NCBI GenBank assembly: GCA_018287875.1
Contig: JAGVVL010000022.1
Coordinates: forward strand, 3,348,001-3,412,000
Length of the DNA stretch: 64,000 nt
Direction: 5' to 3'
From: Nigrospora sphaerica
Taxonomy: Eukaryota; Ascomycota; Sordariomycetes; Amphisphaeriales; Apiosporaceae
Of this stretch, positions 45,123 to 56,046 are shown piece after piece. The notes beneath the pieces were generated by a model, which did no database searches, was not told where the DNA came from, and was given only the letters and a program-made list of their open reading frames with translations. The position numbers and the translations under genes are program-made. The first letter of the stretch is position 1, and each line of letters begins with the position of its first letter.

Positions 45123-45997
45123 CTATGCCATTTCGTATCGCGGCCTCGGACTCGGCAGCTCGGCCCTCATAGGCGCACCTTCGGCCACAGTTGCCGGCGC
45201 CTGTGCAGGGGGTGGGCCGTACGCCTTGTCCAGGGAGGCGTAGTAATCGATCGGGTACTCTTGCATTTGCGGAGCGTGGTAGCCATCCTGGACACCCTTC
45301 GGGCTGGATGCGGCGCTCCGGCGCCGTTTCACCAAAAGAAAGGCCACGACCGCCATGAGAAGCAGGGCCCCCACGCCCACGCCGGCCCCAATGCCCGCCT
45401 TGGCGCCGGTGCTGAGTCCGCCCTGCTGCTGGGCGCCGTCGTGCGGAATGGTAGCGTTGCCCTCGCCGGCTATGTTGGTTGCCGTGGGAAAATTGGCACC
45501 AGTCGGGATCGGCGCAGTGGGCTTGCTAACGGGCGTGGTGGTCGGCGTGGGCTCGTCCTTCTCCTTGATGTAAAACAGGGGGGAGACAAAGGGCTGGCCG
45601 AAGTTGGTACCATTGACCACCGCGAGGGCAAAAGACTGTGTTTCCCATGCCGTAAAGCCGTCGACGTCTGGTCGGACATTCCAGGTGTAACTGGTGGGAT
45701 AGTTTCTCGAGTTGGCTTTATTCCGTTAGCTTGTTACCGGCAGCGAGGCACAGCCCCCAAGAAAGACTGGCACTCACAAATCAACCAAGTGATTGTATTA
45801 TTTTGGTTCGGCGCGAAATATCCCAGCGACAAGATATCATACCCCGCCGTGCCTGTCCATTCGAGTTCGACCTTGTCTCCCGGGTGGTACACGGTTTTGA
45901 GATCTGCGCCCGAGGGCGTCACGAAGCGTCCAGTTTGCGCGACGGCGAAAGATACCAGCGAGAGCACCAGTGCTAAACACGCCGGTAGAGAGCGCAT
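45123..45997 (-). CDS. Secreted/plasma-membrane protein with Kre9/Knh1-like domain and C-terminal TM
   Basis: Two exons on the reverse strand, 45997-45778 and 45715-45123, encode 270 residues. A signal peptide (MRSLPACLALVLSLVSFAVA) leads to a roughly 110-residue extracellular beta domain with GDKVELEWTG, the N-glycosylation sites NNT and NGT, and SYTWNV. This pattern resembles the Ser-Thr-rich Kre9/Knh1 family (PF10342-type). A Thr/Pro-rich stalk follows, then a Gly/Ala transmembrane segment (IGAGVGVGALLLMAVVAFLL), a stop-transfer KRRR and a 70-residue cytoplasmic tail with Pro and Tyr (YPIDYYASLDKAYGPPPAQ). The layout suits a cell-wall-linked surface sensor or structural protein. An upstream in-frame ATG at 46021 would add eight residues before the signal peptide; 45997 fits better. 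Confidence 0.72.
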
Positions 45998-48603
45998 GGT
46001 GGCGATGCAATGGCTGAACACGACGTGCCAGGGAATAAAACAACAGACAAGATCAGTGAACTACCTCGCCCTGGGCTGTGTTGGGCATGGTTTCGGAAGA
46101 GAGAAACGACGAGGAAGTATTGCCAGCCATCAAGAGTCCATCGGCCGGCTGGGAAAGAAAGCGTATCCCGACACCGCCACTCCCGATCAAACGGGGATGC
46201 CTGGGGTAGCGCCGCATTGGCTCTCTCAAAGTACCCTCTTCGCAACTTAATCTCACCATCTGCATGGTCTCTAGCGGGCGTATGATGCACTAAACCCGCC
46301 TGAGCCTCCATGGCAATACTCGCCCTCGGTAGCGTCTCCAACTACACTGGCGGGTTTTCCGGCGTGGTTGAGCCATTTCTGTCTCGGAACCCTGCCTGGG
46401 GTCCAGGACTGAGTCTTGGTACCTGGGCGGAGGGGCTGCAGCGCCCAATGATCGTGACTACAGGGCCTGTTCGTCTCCGCCGAGCCCCTCCAGTTGAGCC
46501 ATTTCTATTTCGGACCCCCTGCCAGGGGATCCTAGCAAAGCCAACCAGAGGCCGCTTGCGACCCCTGTGGGGAGCGTGTATACTAAACAGCCCTGCAGTT
46601 TCTTTAAATAGTTCCAACGTGCACCTGGAAGCACCGGCGGTCCGGAAGCATGGGCAAGTCTAAAAAGCCAATGACGGCGTCAGTCCACCACGCATATCAA
46701 CAGACATGAGACGAGAGGCCTGAAACGAGGCCGCACACGAGACACTGCACTTGAAGGGCTGACGGTACCGACAAACCGGCTCCGGGGTGATGTTGCTGAA
46801 GTCACCAGCGGCGGTTGTCGCATTGCATATCAAGGCCTTTCTCACGGCCGGTTAGATAGAGATCGACACCACGGTGGAGCGATATGCCAACAGCATTAAT
46901 GTTCCGTATGTCGTGTATTGTAGTCAGTTGGGTGCTGGAAGCCAGGGTACCCGGTAACTGGGAAGGGAATTGTCAAGGTGCGAGGGTGTTGATGGGCCCC
47001 AGGTTTACCGACAGCCGCTAGGCAGCACTTAAACTCGGGATCGTGAACCGAGGTTCGAAGCTGTGCGCAGGACACATCGACCACCTCCACATCGTGAACC
47101 CGCCGCGGCGCGGCTCCGCCAATTTCGAGGCCGGGGTACGGCCCGTGCCTAGTAGGGGCAAAATGCGTGCTATAAAGCATAATCCGATGCCACCTCCGTT
47201 TCCCTTGACCTGCCGATATTGGTCGGGACAGAGTTCTGAGGAAGAACCCACTTAGCAGACCGGCCCACACGGTAAAGGGACAGAGGATCGACTCGGCCGG
47301 CTCTTAGGCGGGCCTGGTTCTGCAGAGATGGCGCAGAGTCGAACATCTATCGATTTCCTGTTCCACGACACCGTTTGAGAGGCTTAAGGACCCTACCACG
47401 AGGAGATGCGGCGGGGTGTAATTCTAACTTGACGAGCTTGTTATCGGTGATGTCAGGGGTCGAGAACAGCATGGCAGGCCTGCGCCCCCGCGTGCGTACA
47501 TTCTCAGGGGGGCCGGTAACGGTGAGGGAGGTGCTTAGTTAGAGTAGTCCAAGTACTTAGGTACCCGAGCAGTCGATATGCGAAAGCCAACCTGACCTCG
47601 ATTTTGCGACGACTGCCCGCCTAGAGAACAAGCTAGGCGCCATTGGAGAGGTGCTGGATGTAGGGAGTCGGGCACTAACTAACGTTCCATCCACGATTGA
47701 AGACTACTAACTGGCAGCCCCCGCTCCAGCTCCCAACCGCCGGGTTGGTTGGAGGAGCTCCTTCTCAACCCCACTAAAGGTGAAGCTCCCGTCCCCATGC
47801 CTCCGCCCGGCATTGCTGGCACTTCCAAGCTCCAGAAGATGTAAGTGGTAGGTAGCGAGCGCACCCGCAAGTACTTTTAGCATGGGCCCTTGCCAGAGAG
47901 CCAGAGATGGTGATCAGTGAAACATTCACCGTCGATACGAGTATGCACTGGCATAATTTATCGGTATATCTTGTGGTCTACATCGCGTGTCCATGTTCGA
48001 AGAATTCGGGGTTCACCTTTTTGAAGTATTCACGTGCTTACGGTACGCAATTGAATACAGCATCTACATTGTTCACCTCATGGGTCCCACATACATACTT
48101 TCTGAAAGAGAGAAACAGCAGGTGATGCCGACAGCCAAAGCTGTGTGAAGTGTACTTGCATGGGATAGGCAACGAGATGCTATATAAGTATGTTGAAACT
48201 CCATAAAGTACTCAGGTAGTTAAGTACCTGCTTTAACATCCACGGAGGTCTCTTAGGTCTGCTACATCATCCGTTAGGCGGGCGTGCAAAACGGGTAGCT
48301 ACGGCAGCCTGGCAGCTAGTTCGGCCAACCAGCAGGAGCTACCTTACTCTTGTCAGCACCTCATCTCAACTCTGCGTTTGCCCTCAGCTCCTCATCTGTC
48401 GAGCCTGCGTCCATCCAGCCCCAAAGTCGTTGCCATCGCCGTCGTCCTGACTGTTATCGTCGGTTTCTATCCGGGGTCGCGTCCAGCAGCACCCCGGTCT
48501 GTTTTTCTCGATACCGCCCGTTATCGCACCCCGTCGCCATATCAGAACATCGCTTTGAGATACACCCATCACACCCCTCCCGGCACGGCCCCTCGCCTCG
48601 TCC
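45998..48603. other. Gene-poor region with short repeats
   Basis: No gene recognised in 2.6 kb. An imperfect direct repeat lies at 46367-46404 and 46493-46529. GTACTTA/TAGGTA motifs occur at 47552-47565 and 48207-48229. The last 250 nt are C/T-rich leader of the next gene. Confidence 0.45.
46367..46529. repeat. Imperfect direct repeat (two copies of about 37 bp)
   Basis: Copies at 46367-46404 and 46493-46529 share GTTGAGCCATTTCT exactly, followed by a similar TCGGA..CCTGCC.GGGG stretch. They are 126 nt apart start to start, in non-coding DNA. Confidence 0.75.
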
Positions 48604-49977
48604 ATGTCAGACACTTTGGCCATGGCGAAGCCGGCAGCCGAAATCAGCGACGACTGGCAGGAGGTAGACGATGACGACAACTACTCTGTCGTGTCCCTCT
48701 CCACCGACGACGGCCAGAGCGAGCTCGTCACCCCCTCTGGCCCCGCGGACGCTGCTCCAGCCGAACCCGGCCGAACCATCACGCTCCCTATACGTGGCCT
48801 GAAGCCAGAATACACCAGGCCGCCCCCGGACTACGATGACACACCCGTGGCGGATGGAGAGGATGCAACTCCGGCCCCCGAGACAGCTGCCTCGACCTGG
48901 TCGGTATCTTCCTCGGAAAGATCCGTCAACGAGATTCTCGACGTCGACCTCGACCCCACCTTCCTACAGAAGGTCGCCTCGTCTCTTATCAAGCTGATTG
49001 GAGAGGTTCTTGGCACCGTCAACTTCGAAGGCAACTTTGCTCAGCTCCCAGGCGCCCATGGTATCCGGGCACAGTGCCACGACTTGCAAGACCACCTCAA
49101 GTCTCTTGAGCCCATCATGGTTGGCTATGCCAAGCATTGGGACCCCGATGAAGCCGCCTCCGTGGCATTGCCCCTGGATCCCGGCTTGTATGAGTGGATG
49201 TCCAATCTTAGGATCGAGCTCCTCGGTCTGCAGGACATCCTGCAGCGCCACATGGGCAACAATCTGGGTGCTGGAGCGCCCGACAAACGTACAACGGCGT
49301 TGCGGCTGGATAAGTACAAACACTCCCTGGTCGAGTTCGCCGCCGAGATAGCGAGCTTCCTTCCCATCATGCGGGAAGACTTCAACGAGTTCCACGCCGC
49401 GAACCTGCCCGCCGAGGTTTCAGACAGCGCCGTATCCGGTGCGCACCATGAGACACTCTTCGGTCCCGGCCGCGATGCTGCCGTTGCCCGGCTACGGCGT
49501 GAACTCTACGACTTGAAAGACTGGGTTTCCACTTGTCGTTCCGAGGTCAGAATGTACCGCCAGCGACAGGCTCTGGCAGCGGCGCCCCAGGACCTCTTGG
49601 ATTTGTCCGAGTCGTACCAGGTCATCAAGTCGACTCTGGACAGCATCCTGACCAGCAATCCGTCCGAGTGGCTAGACAGCAGCACCGCGGGGGGTCTTAC
49701 CTGGCCCGAGTTCTGCCGCTTGAACCCCGACACGATCCGCTCGCTCACCCTCCAACTACGCGAGGTGGGCGAGAAGCTGACCAATCACCGCAATGAGGTT
49801 AATGCCGTCAGGTATACGCTCATGGAAGACCGTGCTCTGGAGTTTGGCGTCAGCGATTTGGCCACTCTGCAGTCGGTCCGCGATATTCTGGGTGACCTGT
49901 TCCGGATCCGAACCCCACGAGGCGGCATCCGCGGGTGCGAAACCAACGAACACAAGTCAATGCCTTGCGTCGAATAA
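48604..49977 (+). CDS. Conserved-looking hypothetical protein, 457 residues
   Basis: One uninterrupted frame encodes 457 residues from the ATG at 48604; a second Met six codons later is an alternative start. The N-terminal 100 residues are acidic and Ser/Pro-rich (ISDDWQEVDDDDNYSVVSL). The WQEV and YSVVSL strings resemble short linear motifs, including LC3/Atg8-interacting patterns, but this is speculation. From about residue 115 to the end the protein is helical, with regular Leu spacing and few charged runs, and lacks signal peptide, transmembrane segment or enzymatic motif. I know of similar uncharacterised proteins in filamentous fungi only by general appearance. The final 20 residues change in character (RGCETNEHKSMPCVE), so a missed 3' intron is possible. 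Confidence 0.75.
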   Translation: MSDTLAMAKPAAEISDDWQEVDDDDNYSVVSLSTDDGQSELVTPSGPADAAPAEPGRTITLPIRGLKPEYTRPPPDYDDTPVADGEDATPAPETAASTWSVSSSERSVNEILDVDLDPTFLQKVASSLIKLIGEVLGTVNFEGNFAQLPGAHGIRAQCHDLQDHLKSLEPIMVGYAKHWDPDEAASVALPLDPGLYEWMSNLRIELLGLQDILQRHMGNNLGAGAPDKRTTALRLDKYKHSLVEFAAEIASFLPIMREDFNEFHAANLPAEVSDSAVSGAHHETLFGPGRDAAVARLRRELYDLKDWVSTCRSEVRMYRQRQALAAAPQDLLDLSESYQVIKSTLDSILTSNPSEWLDSSTAGGLTWPEFCRLNPDTIRSLTLQLREVGEKLTNHRNEVNAVRYTLMEDRALEFGVSDLATLQSVRDILGDLFRIRTPRGGIRGCETNEHKSMPCVE

Positions 49978-51606
49978 ACACGCCATTTGACGATTTCTTT
50001 GCGCGATGAAAAGTGGGTAGCGCGGCGCGGCAGTTGGTGTATTTTACGCATTGGAAAGCCCCTAGGCAGGGCAGCAACGGTCACAGTTGGGTAAGTCGGC
50101 GTAACTGGAGTTGGCATTTTCATGTCACCATTTGTAAAAAGCGGAGCGGGTAAATTGCTTCTTCGAGGAATTCACTTTTTTCCGTCCCTTGGGCACCTTT
50201 AACAAATTACGCTTTCGAGCAACCAGGGCTTGCATTTCCTCCCTCCTCGTCCATGAATAGGCCAGGTATCTGCGACATCGAAGCCACATATGTGCAGCGC
50301 TGGCCGTGGTTGGGGACCTCGAGTGGCCCACAGGCCAGTAAGGGCTCTGCCTCGCTGTTTGTTGGATTATGGCGATCCTGACGATGCCACCACTCTTGAG
50401 AATGGCTTGAGCTCGGATCAAGACGGCTGTATGCCGGCCAGGAGGTAAGATGTGACACTTGAGGACGGGGTTGCTGAACCTTGGCGGCTTCCAGCTTGGG
50501 CATCATTTCAGGTATGAGACAGTCCTCCTTGTCGAGTCACTATTTCCGGTTTGATACAGCGGCTCTCGATGGAATACTCACACGGAATACACAGCACAAC
50601 TGGGGAAGATTCATTGGACAGGATGGACCTAGCATTGGCACATTGACTCTCTAATACCATGAGGCTCCCAGCCGTCACGCTCGTCTGGTCTTACTTCATC
50701 GGCTCACACCGACCACTAACTGCCGGACTTCACATATTGTGGATGAATTGCCTAAAAGCCATAAATATTGGAAGATTTACGAGTTACGGAAAGGAGCACT
50801 ACTGTGAGGGCCGAAGCCGGGCAATGGGGAAGCAGTGTCCCGTCTGGGTTTCAGTTTACCCGCCCGCACCACGGGGATAATTTCCCTGCACCGCGATTTA
50901 GGCAGCACTTCGCCAATGTGTGTCACAGCATTGAAACTCCAGGCAACGGTCTATTGGGCTGCTTGGAGACCCCTGTAGATTCTTGGAGGTAGCGGTGCGA
51001 TGACTCAAGAAAGCAGTACTCGGTAGGCAGCAGCGCAGCGACGAGTCCGGATAGGCAATCAACTCGTCGTGGCTTCACCCCACTACTGGCCACCCGCCGC
51101 CTATATATTGTGCATCTTTTCGCCTGTTCGAATGCGGAATTCCTTTCATTCCCCAGCTTCTCTGCCTTCTTTGGCTAAGATCAAGTGTAGTAACTGTTCT
51201 TGCTTAGTCTAACAGCTGAGCAGCGCTCCCCCGAGTGCGTTTTTCCTGTGCAGCCCAACGGGGCACCAGGTCTATTTTTGCCATTCTGGGGGCGACGAGC
51301 CACTGCTTGCAGTGTCTCGTCGCTCCCAACGTGTCCCCGATACTACACTACTTTCGGGCTTGACGCGAAACCTCTCGTATCTTCTTCTGCTTCTTCCATT
51401 TTCTTTCATTGCGATGCCGAGCTCGTCTTGGGTCGTGGAGAAGGAATTTTAACGAACAGAATAGGTTTAGTCGGAAGGGGGGTGAATGTGGCCAGGGTGC
51501 GGGACTTTGTAAGATCAATACGAATCTTATTTCGAGGTAACGCTGGTGCCTTTTCTGACCGGCGCACTACGAAAATACCCCTGGTTTCTCCACAACGACC
51601 CGTGCT
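49978..51606. other. Convergent intergenic region
   Basis: About 1.6 kb between two gene 3' ends. A TATATATT string at about 51105 is followed by C/T-rich DNA, reminiscent of a plus-strand promoter and leader, but no credible gene follows; the plus-strand frame starting at 51200 has no recognisable content. No repeat or RNA gene seen. Confidence 0.4.
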
Positions 51607-54367
51607 TCAGCGTAGGAAAAGGGAAAGGAACCAGACAGCGGTGGCGACACACAGAGAGACTTTCAAGGCCATGGCGTGGAGGCCGAGGACGTAGGGGCGG
51701 GCGCGGCCGTGGAGGAGGGCAACGGCAGTGGCGAAGGCGAGGGCGGCGAGGGCGTAGGGCCGGTCGGGGCGGTGGAAGAGGGACCGGGCGACGGCGGCGT
51801 AGAGGGCGGCGACGGCGAGGCAGACGAGGGCGCCGTGACCGAGGAGGTAGTCGCGGCGGCGGCGCTGGAGGAGGAGGGCGAGCACGACGGCGGCGGCGAG
51901 GCCGAGGAAGGCGTGGGCGCGGCGGGCGGCGAGGGCGGCGGCGACGCGGGCGGGCGGCGGCGCGGCGTGGCGCACGAATGCCAGGAAGGGCCGCGCGTGG
52001 CGGAAGGCGGCCGCCGTCAGCGCCAGCATCACGACGAACCGCGGCGCCCGCCACCGCTCCCGCCACCTCCGCTCCAGCGCCCGCCGCTCGGCCGCCCGGT
52101 GCGCCGCCAGCGTCACGCCGTCGGCGAGGCCGCCCGGCGCGTCGTCGGCCGACGCCCGCGGGTACAGGAGCCCCTGGTAGTAGACGACGACGCCGTGGCC
52201 GACGGTGACGATGCGCTGGCCCTCGCCGGGCGCACCGACGTTCTCCTGGCGGTACAGCGTGATGCGGGGCCAGACGGCGTACTTGACCTTGGCGCCGGCG
52301 GTGTGGTGGTGGCGGTCGAGGCGGTAGCGGCGCTCGACGGCGGCGGCGTCGGCGGGGGAGGCGGAGGCGTCGGCGAGGGCGCGGTCGAGGGCGGCGCGGG
52401 CGCGGGCGTCGCGGGCGGCGTCGCGGCGGCGGGAGGCGTCGCGGGCGGCGGCGTAGAGGGCGTGCTCGGCGGGGCGCTCGAGGGCCCAGTCCATGCGGGC
52501 GCCGGGCGTCGCGGGCAGCACGTGGAAGACGGCGGGGCTGCGCGCCATGCACACGGCGAGGTAGCCGGCCTCGGCGAGCACGCCGTGCAGCTCGCCCCAG
52601 AGCTCGCGCGCGTCGGTCCGGCCCTCGGGCCGCCGGAAGCAGCACAGCGCGTTGGCGAGCGGCAGCAGCACCGCCGCCGCCGCGCTCGTCAGCCCGTCCA
52701 CGGCCCGCCAGAAGTCGTCGCTCAGCATCCGACCCTGCAGGTACATGTTGATCATCTCGCTGCGGAGCCGGCTTCGCTGGTAGCCTGGCGCCCGCGGGGG
52801 AAAGCCCGTCGTGTCAGCGGAGAGCCCCTGGACCGTTTTGTGCCCTCATCCGTCGATAGGGACGAAGAGAGGGGGAGGAGGGGGACGAGGAGAGAAAGGG
52901 GAATACGGAATAGGGGTAAGACGGAGGAGGGACCGAAAGGGGGAACCCACCATCGGCGTCGACAAACATGGCGTCCTGCCTGTCGAGCTCGGCGGCCTGG
53001 TCCCTGGTGGCGCCGAAGAGGAGCTCGCAGAAGATCTTCCTGTGCATGATGCTGGCGAGGACGGCCATGACGAGCCACTTGCGGTGGGCGCGGTCCTTCA
53101 TCATGGCGTCCCAGGGGCCGGCGAGCCGGTCCTCGCAGGCGACGCGGCCCGCGTACTCGACGAACTGGACGCCGTAGTCCTCGAGCCAGGCGGCGCCCTC
53201 GAAGTCGCCGGGGAAATCGACGTCGCCGAACCAGCGCTCCGCGAAGGCCGCCGTCGCCGCGTACACGTCGCGGTTCCGCTGCGCAAACCACGCGTCCGTC
53301 GGCTCCTCCTGGTGCACCGTCCCGAAGTCGAGGCGCCGCGCGAGCCCGCCCCGCGCCGCCTGCCGCTCCCGCTTGTTCCGCAGCACGTGCGCGAGGCCGT
53401 ACTCGCTCTCGTCCAGCGGGGCGCCGGCCGCGCGCGTCTTGCGCCTCGGTGCCCCGTCCGCCGGGCCCGTGGGAAGGAGCACGTCGTCGTCGCTGTCGGC
53501 GTCGCTGTCGGCGTCGGCGTCGCCGAGCAGCCCGGCCCTCCGGAGCTCCGGCACGCTCACGGGCGTGTGCACGTCCTCGAGCGTGCGCTCCCGGAAGCCC
53601 TGACGGTGGGCGGCGCGGCGGAACGGGGCGAGGCCGCGCGTCGGCGCCACCGAGGCGGCGAGGGCGTGGCAGGCCCGGCGCGCGTACCGGACGACGGCGA
53701 GGGGCTGCTGCGCGCCGCAGCGGACGCACAGCGTGTGGCGGCACGCGGGGCACCGGAACCCCCTTTCGCCCTCGCGCCGATGCTGCTTGACGGCGCGCCA
53801 GTCGAGGACGGCGGCGCAGCCCGCGGCGCGGCAGAGGCGCGCCGGCCGCGTCGGCGTCCCGTCCAGCACGACGGCGAGGCCGCGGCCCCAGGCGCCGTCG
53901 CCCGCGTCCTCGCCGCAGTGCTCACAGCTGTTCCTGATCAGGGCCGGCGCGGCGGCGACTGCTCTGCCGCCGTGCCGTGGCGACGACGAGCACCACGCGC
54001 TCCCCTCCTCCGCTTCCTCACACGGGGGCGCGCTCATCTGGGCGGCCCAGGGCGCGGGCACCGTCTTGATGTCCGAGGCGCGCAGCAGGACCTCGTAGTT
54101 GGGGCCCCGGCCGAAAGTGCCAAAGTAGTGGCCCTCGAGGGCCATGAGCTGGTTGGCATCGTGGAGAAATCGGTCGGCGCTCCAGCCCTTTGCCAATGCC
54201 ACTCGCCGGAGATCCTCAAAAAGCTCGTTGGCTAGGGTGCGGTGACGGACAATCCACGACTGAAAGTCGAGGGTGTTGCCTTTTCCCTTCAACATATCTT
54301 GGTACCACTCGCCATACTCGGTGGCGAGCCGGTCGAACTGCGGCATCGGCTCCTTGAGCGACCCCAT
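51607..54367 (-). CDS. Large GC-rich protein with cysteine motifs and C-terminal membrane segments (unknown function)
   Basis: Two exons on the reverse strand, 54367-52951 and 52784-51607, encode 864 residues; the 166-nt intron splits a Gly codon (VDADG-YQRSRL). The N-terminal 110 residues (QFDRLATEYGEWYQDMLKGK) are the most ordinary in composition. Residues about 147-213 carry paired cysteines (CEHCGED, CRAAGC, RCPACRHTLCVRC), consistent with one or two zinc-binding units resembling RING/IBR-type treble clefs. An acidic Asp/Ser run (DADADSDADSDDD) follows near residue 280. The second exon, Ala/Arg-rich, ends with about four to five hydrophobic segments, the last being VSLCVATAVWFLSLFLR. I do not recognise the family. 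The very high GC makes several frames open on both strands; this reading was preferred for its balanced N-terminus, splice-phase fit and coherent motifs. Confidence 0.65.
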
Positions 54368-55001
54368 GATGGAAAAGGCGAGTGAAGTACACTAAAGCCA
54401 GGGGCAGGGTGCGAAAATCAGAAACGAAAAACCATGTGAACTGATAGGCAGCAGAAAAGGAAAATAACCATCGCCACAATAAGAGCAAATCGGCTAGAAA
54501 TCGTCTCAAGTACACATACGAAGTAGACAAAGACGGACTCGAGACGGCAATTAGGCCGCTTGGATTCCACCGCGGCCACTTCTGGACTTTTCCACCGCGG
54601 CGCGGGGAAACGGTTGCGGCGACAGACAGACCTGCGACAAAGCATTCCAGGGGGGGGGAAGCAGTTGAACGCCCCGGCCCGCCTAGAGATGACAGGAACA
54701 AAGGGGCGCGGCCGCTCGCACGACCAAAGGGATGAATACCGGAAACAGCCAAACTGCGAACCGAAGATGTATTTAGCTACATATCCTAATGATTGGACCA
54801 TCGACGCACACGCATCGCCAAGACACGCGCGCCGCCAGCAAAATGAATGCGCCTTTGTCTTCCCCACCCCCTGAACCTCGCCCGAGGCACGTTTTCTCTC
54901 CGAGGGGAGGCAAGCCCGGTTGGGCGCGGATCAAGTATTGCGTATACAGAGCCGGTTCTGGACTTCGCCCTGGCGTATGACAAGGGCAGGCCTGGGGATC
55001 C
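54368..55001. other. Intergenic region
   Basis: Upstream region of the large cysteine-motif gene and 3' region of the MARVEL-like gene, both on the reverse strand. No independent gene is supported. Confidence 0.5.
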
Positions 55002-56046
55002 TTAATGAGTGTGCGGCGTCGCGTGGCCATGGGCCTCGTACGGTGGCCCCTGCGCGTGAGCAGGCATGGCCGGCTGCTGGTACTGCGGCGGATGATACGA
55101 GCCGCCCGTCGGTTGAGAGGAGAGAGGACTGGCGGCCGGCTGGGGGTAGAACTGCGGCTGCGGCGTTGCATGGGCCTGGGGTGGCGGCGTGGGGTGGGAG
55201 GGCAGGGCGGCGTGGGATTGCTGGACAAAGTGCTGCTGGGCCTGAACGGGCGGCTGCTGTTGGTAAAGGGGCTGGGCCTGGGGCTCCATCCGGCCCTTCT
55301 CCATCTGACTCGGGGCCGAGATGGCCGGCGTCGTCGTCGCCGCGGGGCCGTCGTGCCCCGGCGCCGCCGACGTGGGCGTACAGTGCAGCCCGGCGGCCCG
55401 GTGACGGTGCACCTGGACGCCGACGATGGAAAGGGACACGACGAAGAGAACAAACTGGACGCCGCCGAGACCGGCGGCCGCGGCGAGGCAGCTGGCGTAT
55501 ATCAGACCGATGCCGTCGAGAGCGTACGCGGAACAGTAACCCGAGTAGTAGTCGCACTCGACGCTGCCCGCAAAGGCCGGGGCCACCTGGGCCGCGAGGA
55601 TGGCGAAAGAGATGAGCCAGAAGATGAGCAGGAAGATGTCGAGGCTGAGGACGGCCCAGTAGTTGTAGAGGCTAGGCGAGCCGAACTGGGCCACGAGGTG
55701 GTAGATGGTCACGATCAAGGTGGCGACGCCCTACGAGGCAGTGAGTGAGTATGGAGACCCTCCCGTGGTAAACTGGTGGACAATCACGTACGGTGAAGAG
55801 ACTGAGAGCATCGCCGGCGAATACCTGGAGGACAAAGACGGGCGGTGGTTAGCGAATGGTCATCCATCCCCTCAGTCGGGACTTCAACAAGTGCCCTACC
55901 AAGAACGTGACGCCAAAGCCGCAGAGGCCCATGATCACCACTGCCAGGACGAGCTGGACGATTCGAATCGCAATGAATCCCTTGGGGGACTCGGGAAAGT
56001 GTTCCCGCCCCACGGGTCGACGGGTAGAGTATTTGGAAGTCGACAT
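55002..56046 (-). CDS. MARVEL-like four-transmembrane protein with Pro/Gln/His-rich tail
   Basis: Three exons on the reverse strand, 56046-55900, 55824-55792 and 55730-55002, encode 302 residues. The second exon is only 33 nt (VFAGDALSLFT) but is flanked by a GCTAAC branch point with CTCCAG acceptor and a GTACGT donor, and it bridges two frames in phase. Four hydrophobic segments are visible (IVQLVLAVVIMGLCGFGV; TLIVTIYHLV; NYWAVLSLDIFLLIFWLI; a final segment around FVLFVVSLSIVGVQ). There is a Cys pair in the extracellular loop (ECDYYSGYC). The arrangement matches ascomycete MARVEL-domain proteins, which are found in plasma-membrane domains and eisosome-related structures. The last 130 residues are Pro/Gln/Ala/His-rich and likely cytoplasmic and disordered. 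Confidence 0.8.

Noticed and set aside
45027..46250. Plus-strand open frame of 407 codons
   Set aside because: Lies opposite both exons of the Kre9-like gene, including its intron, and shows no recognisable sequence.
51676..54235. Two plus-strand open frames of 457 and 474 codons
   Set aside because: Both are Gly/Ala/Arg/Glu-rich shadows opposite the GC-rich 864-residue gene; no start context, motif or splice evidence.
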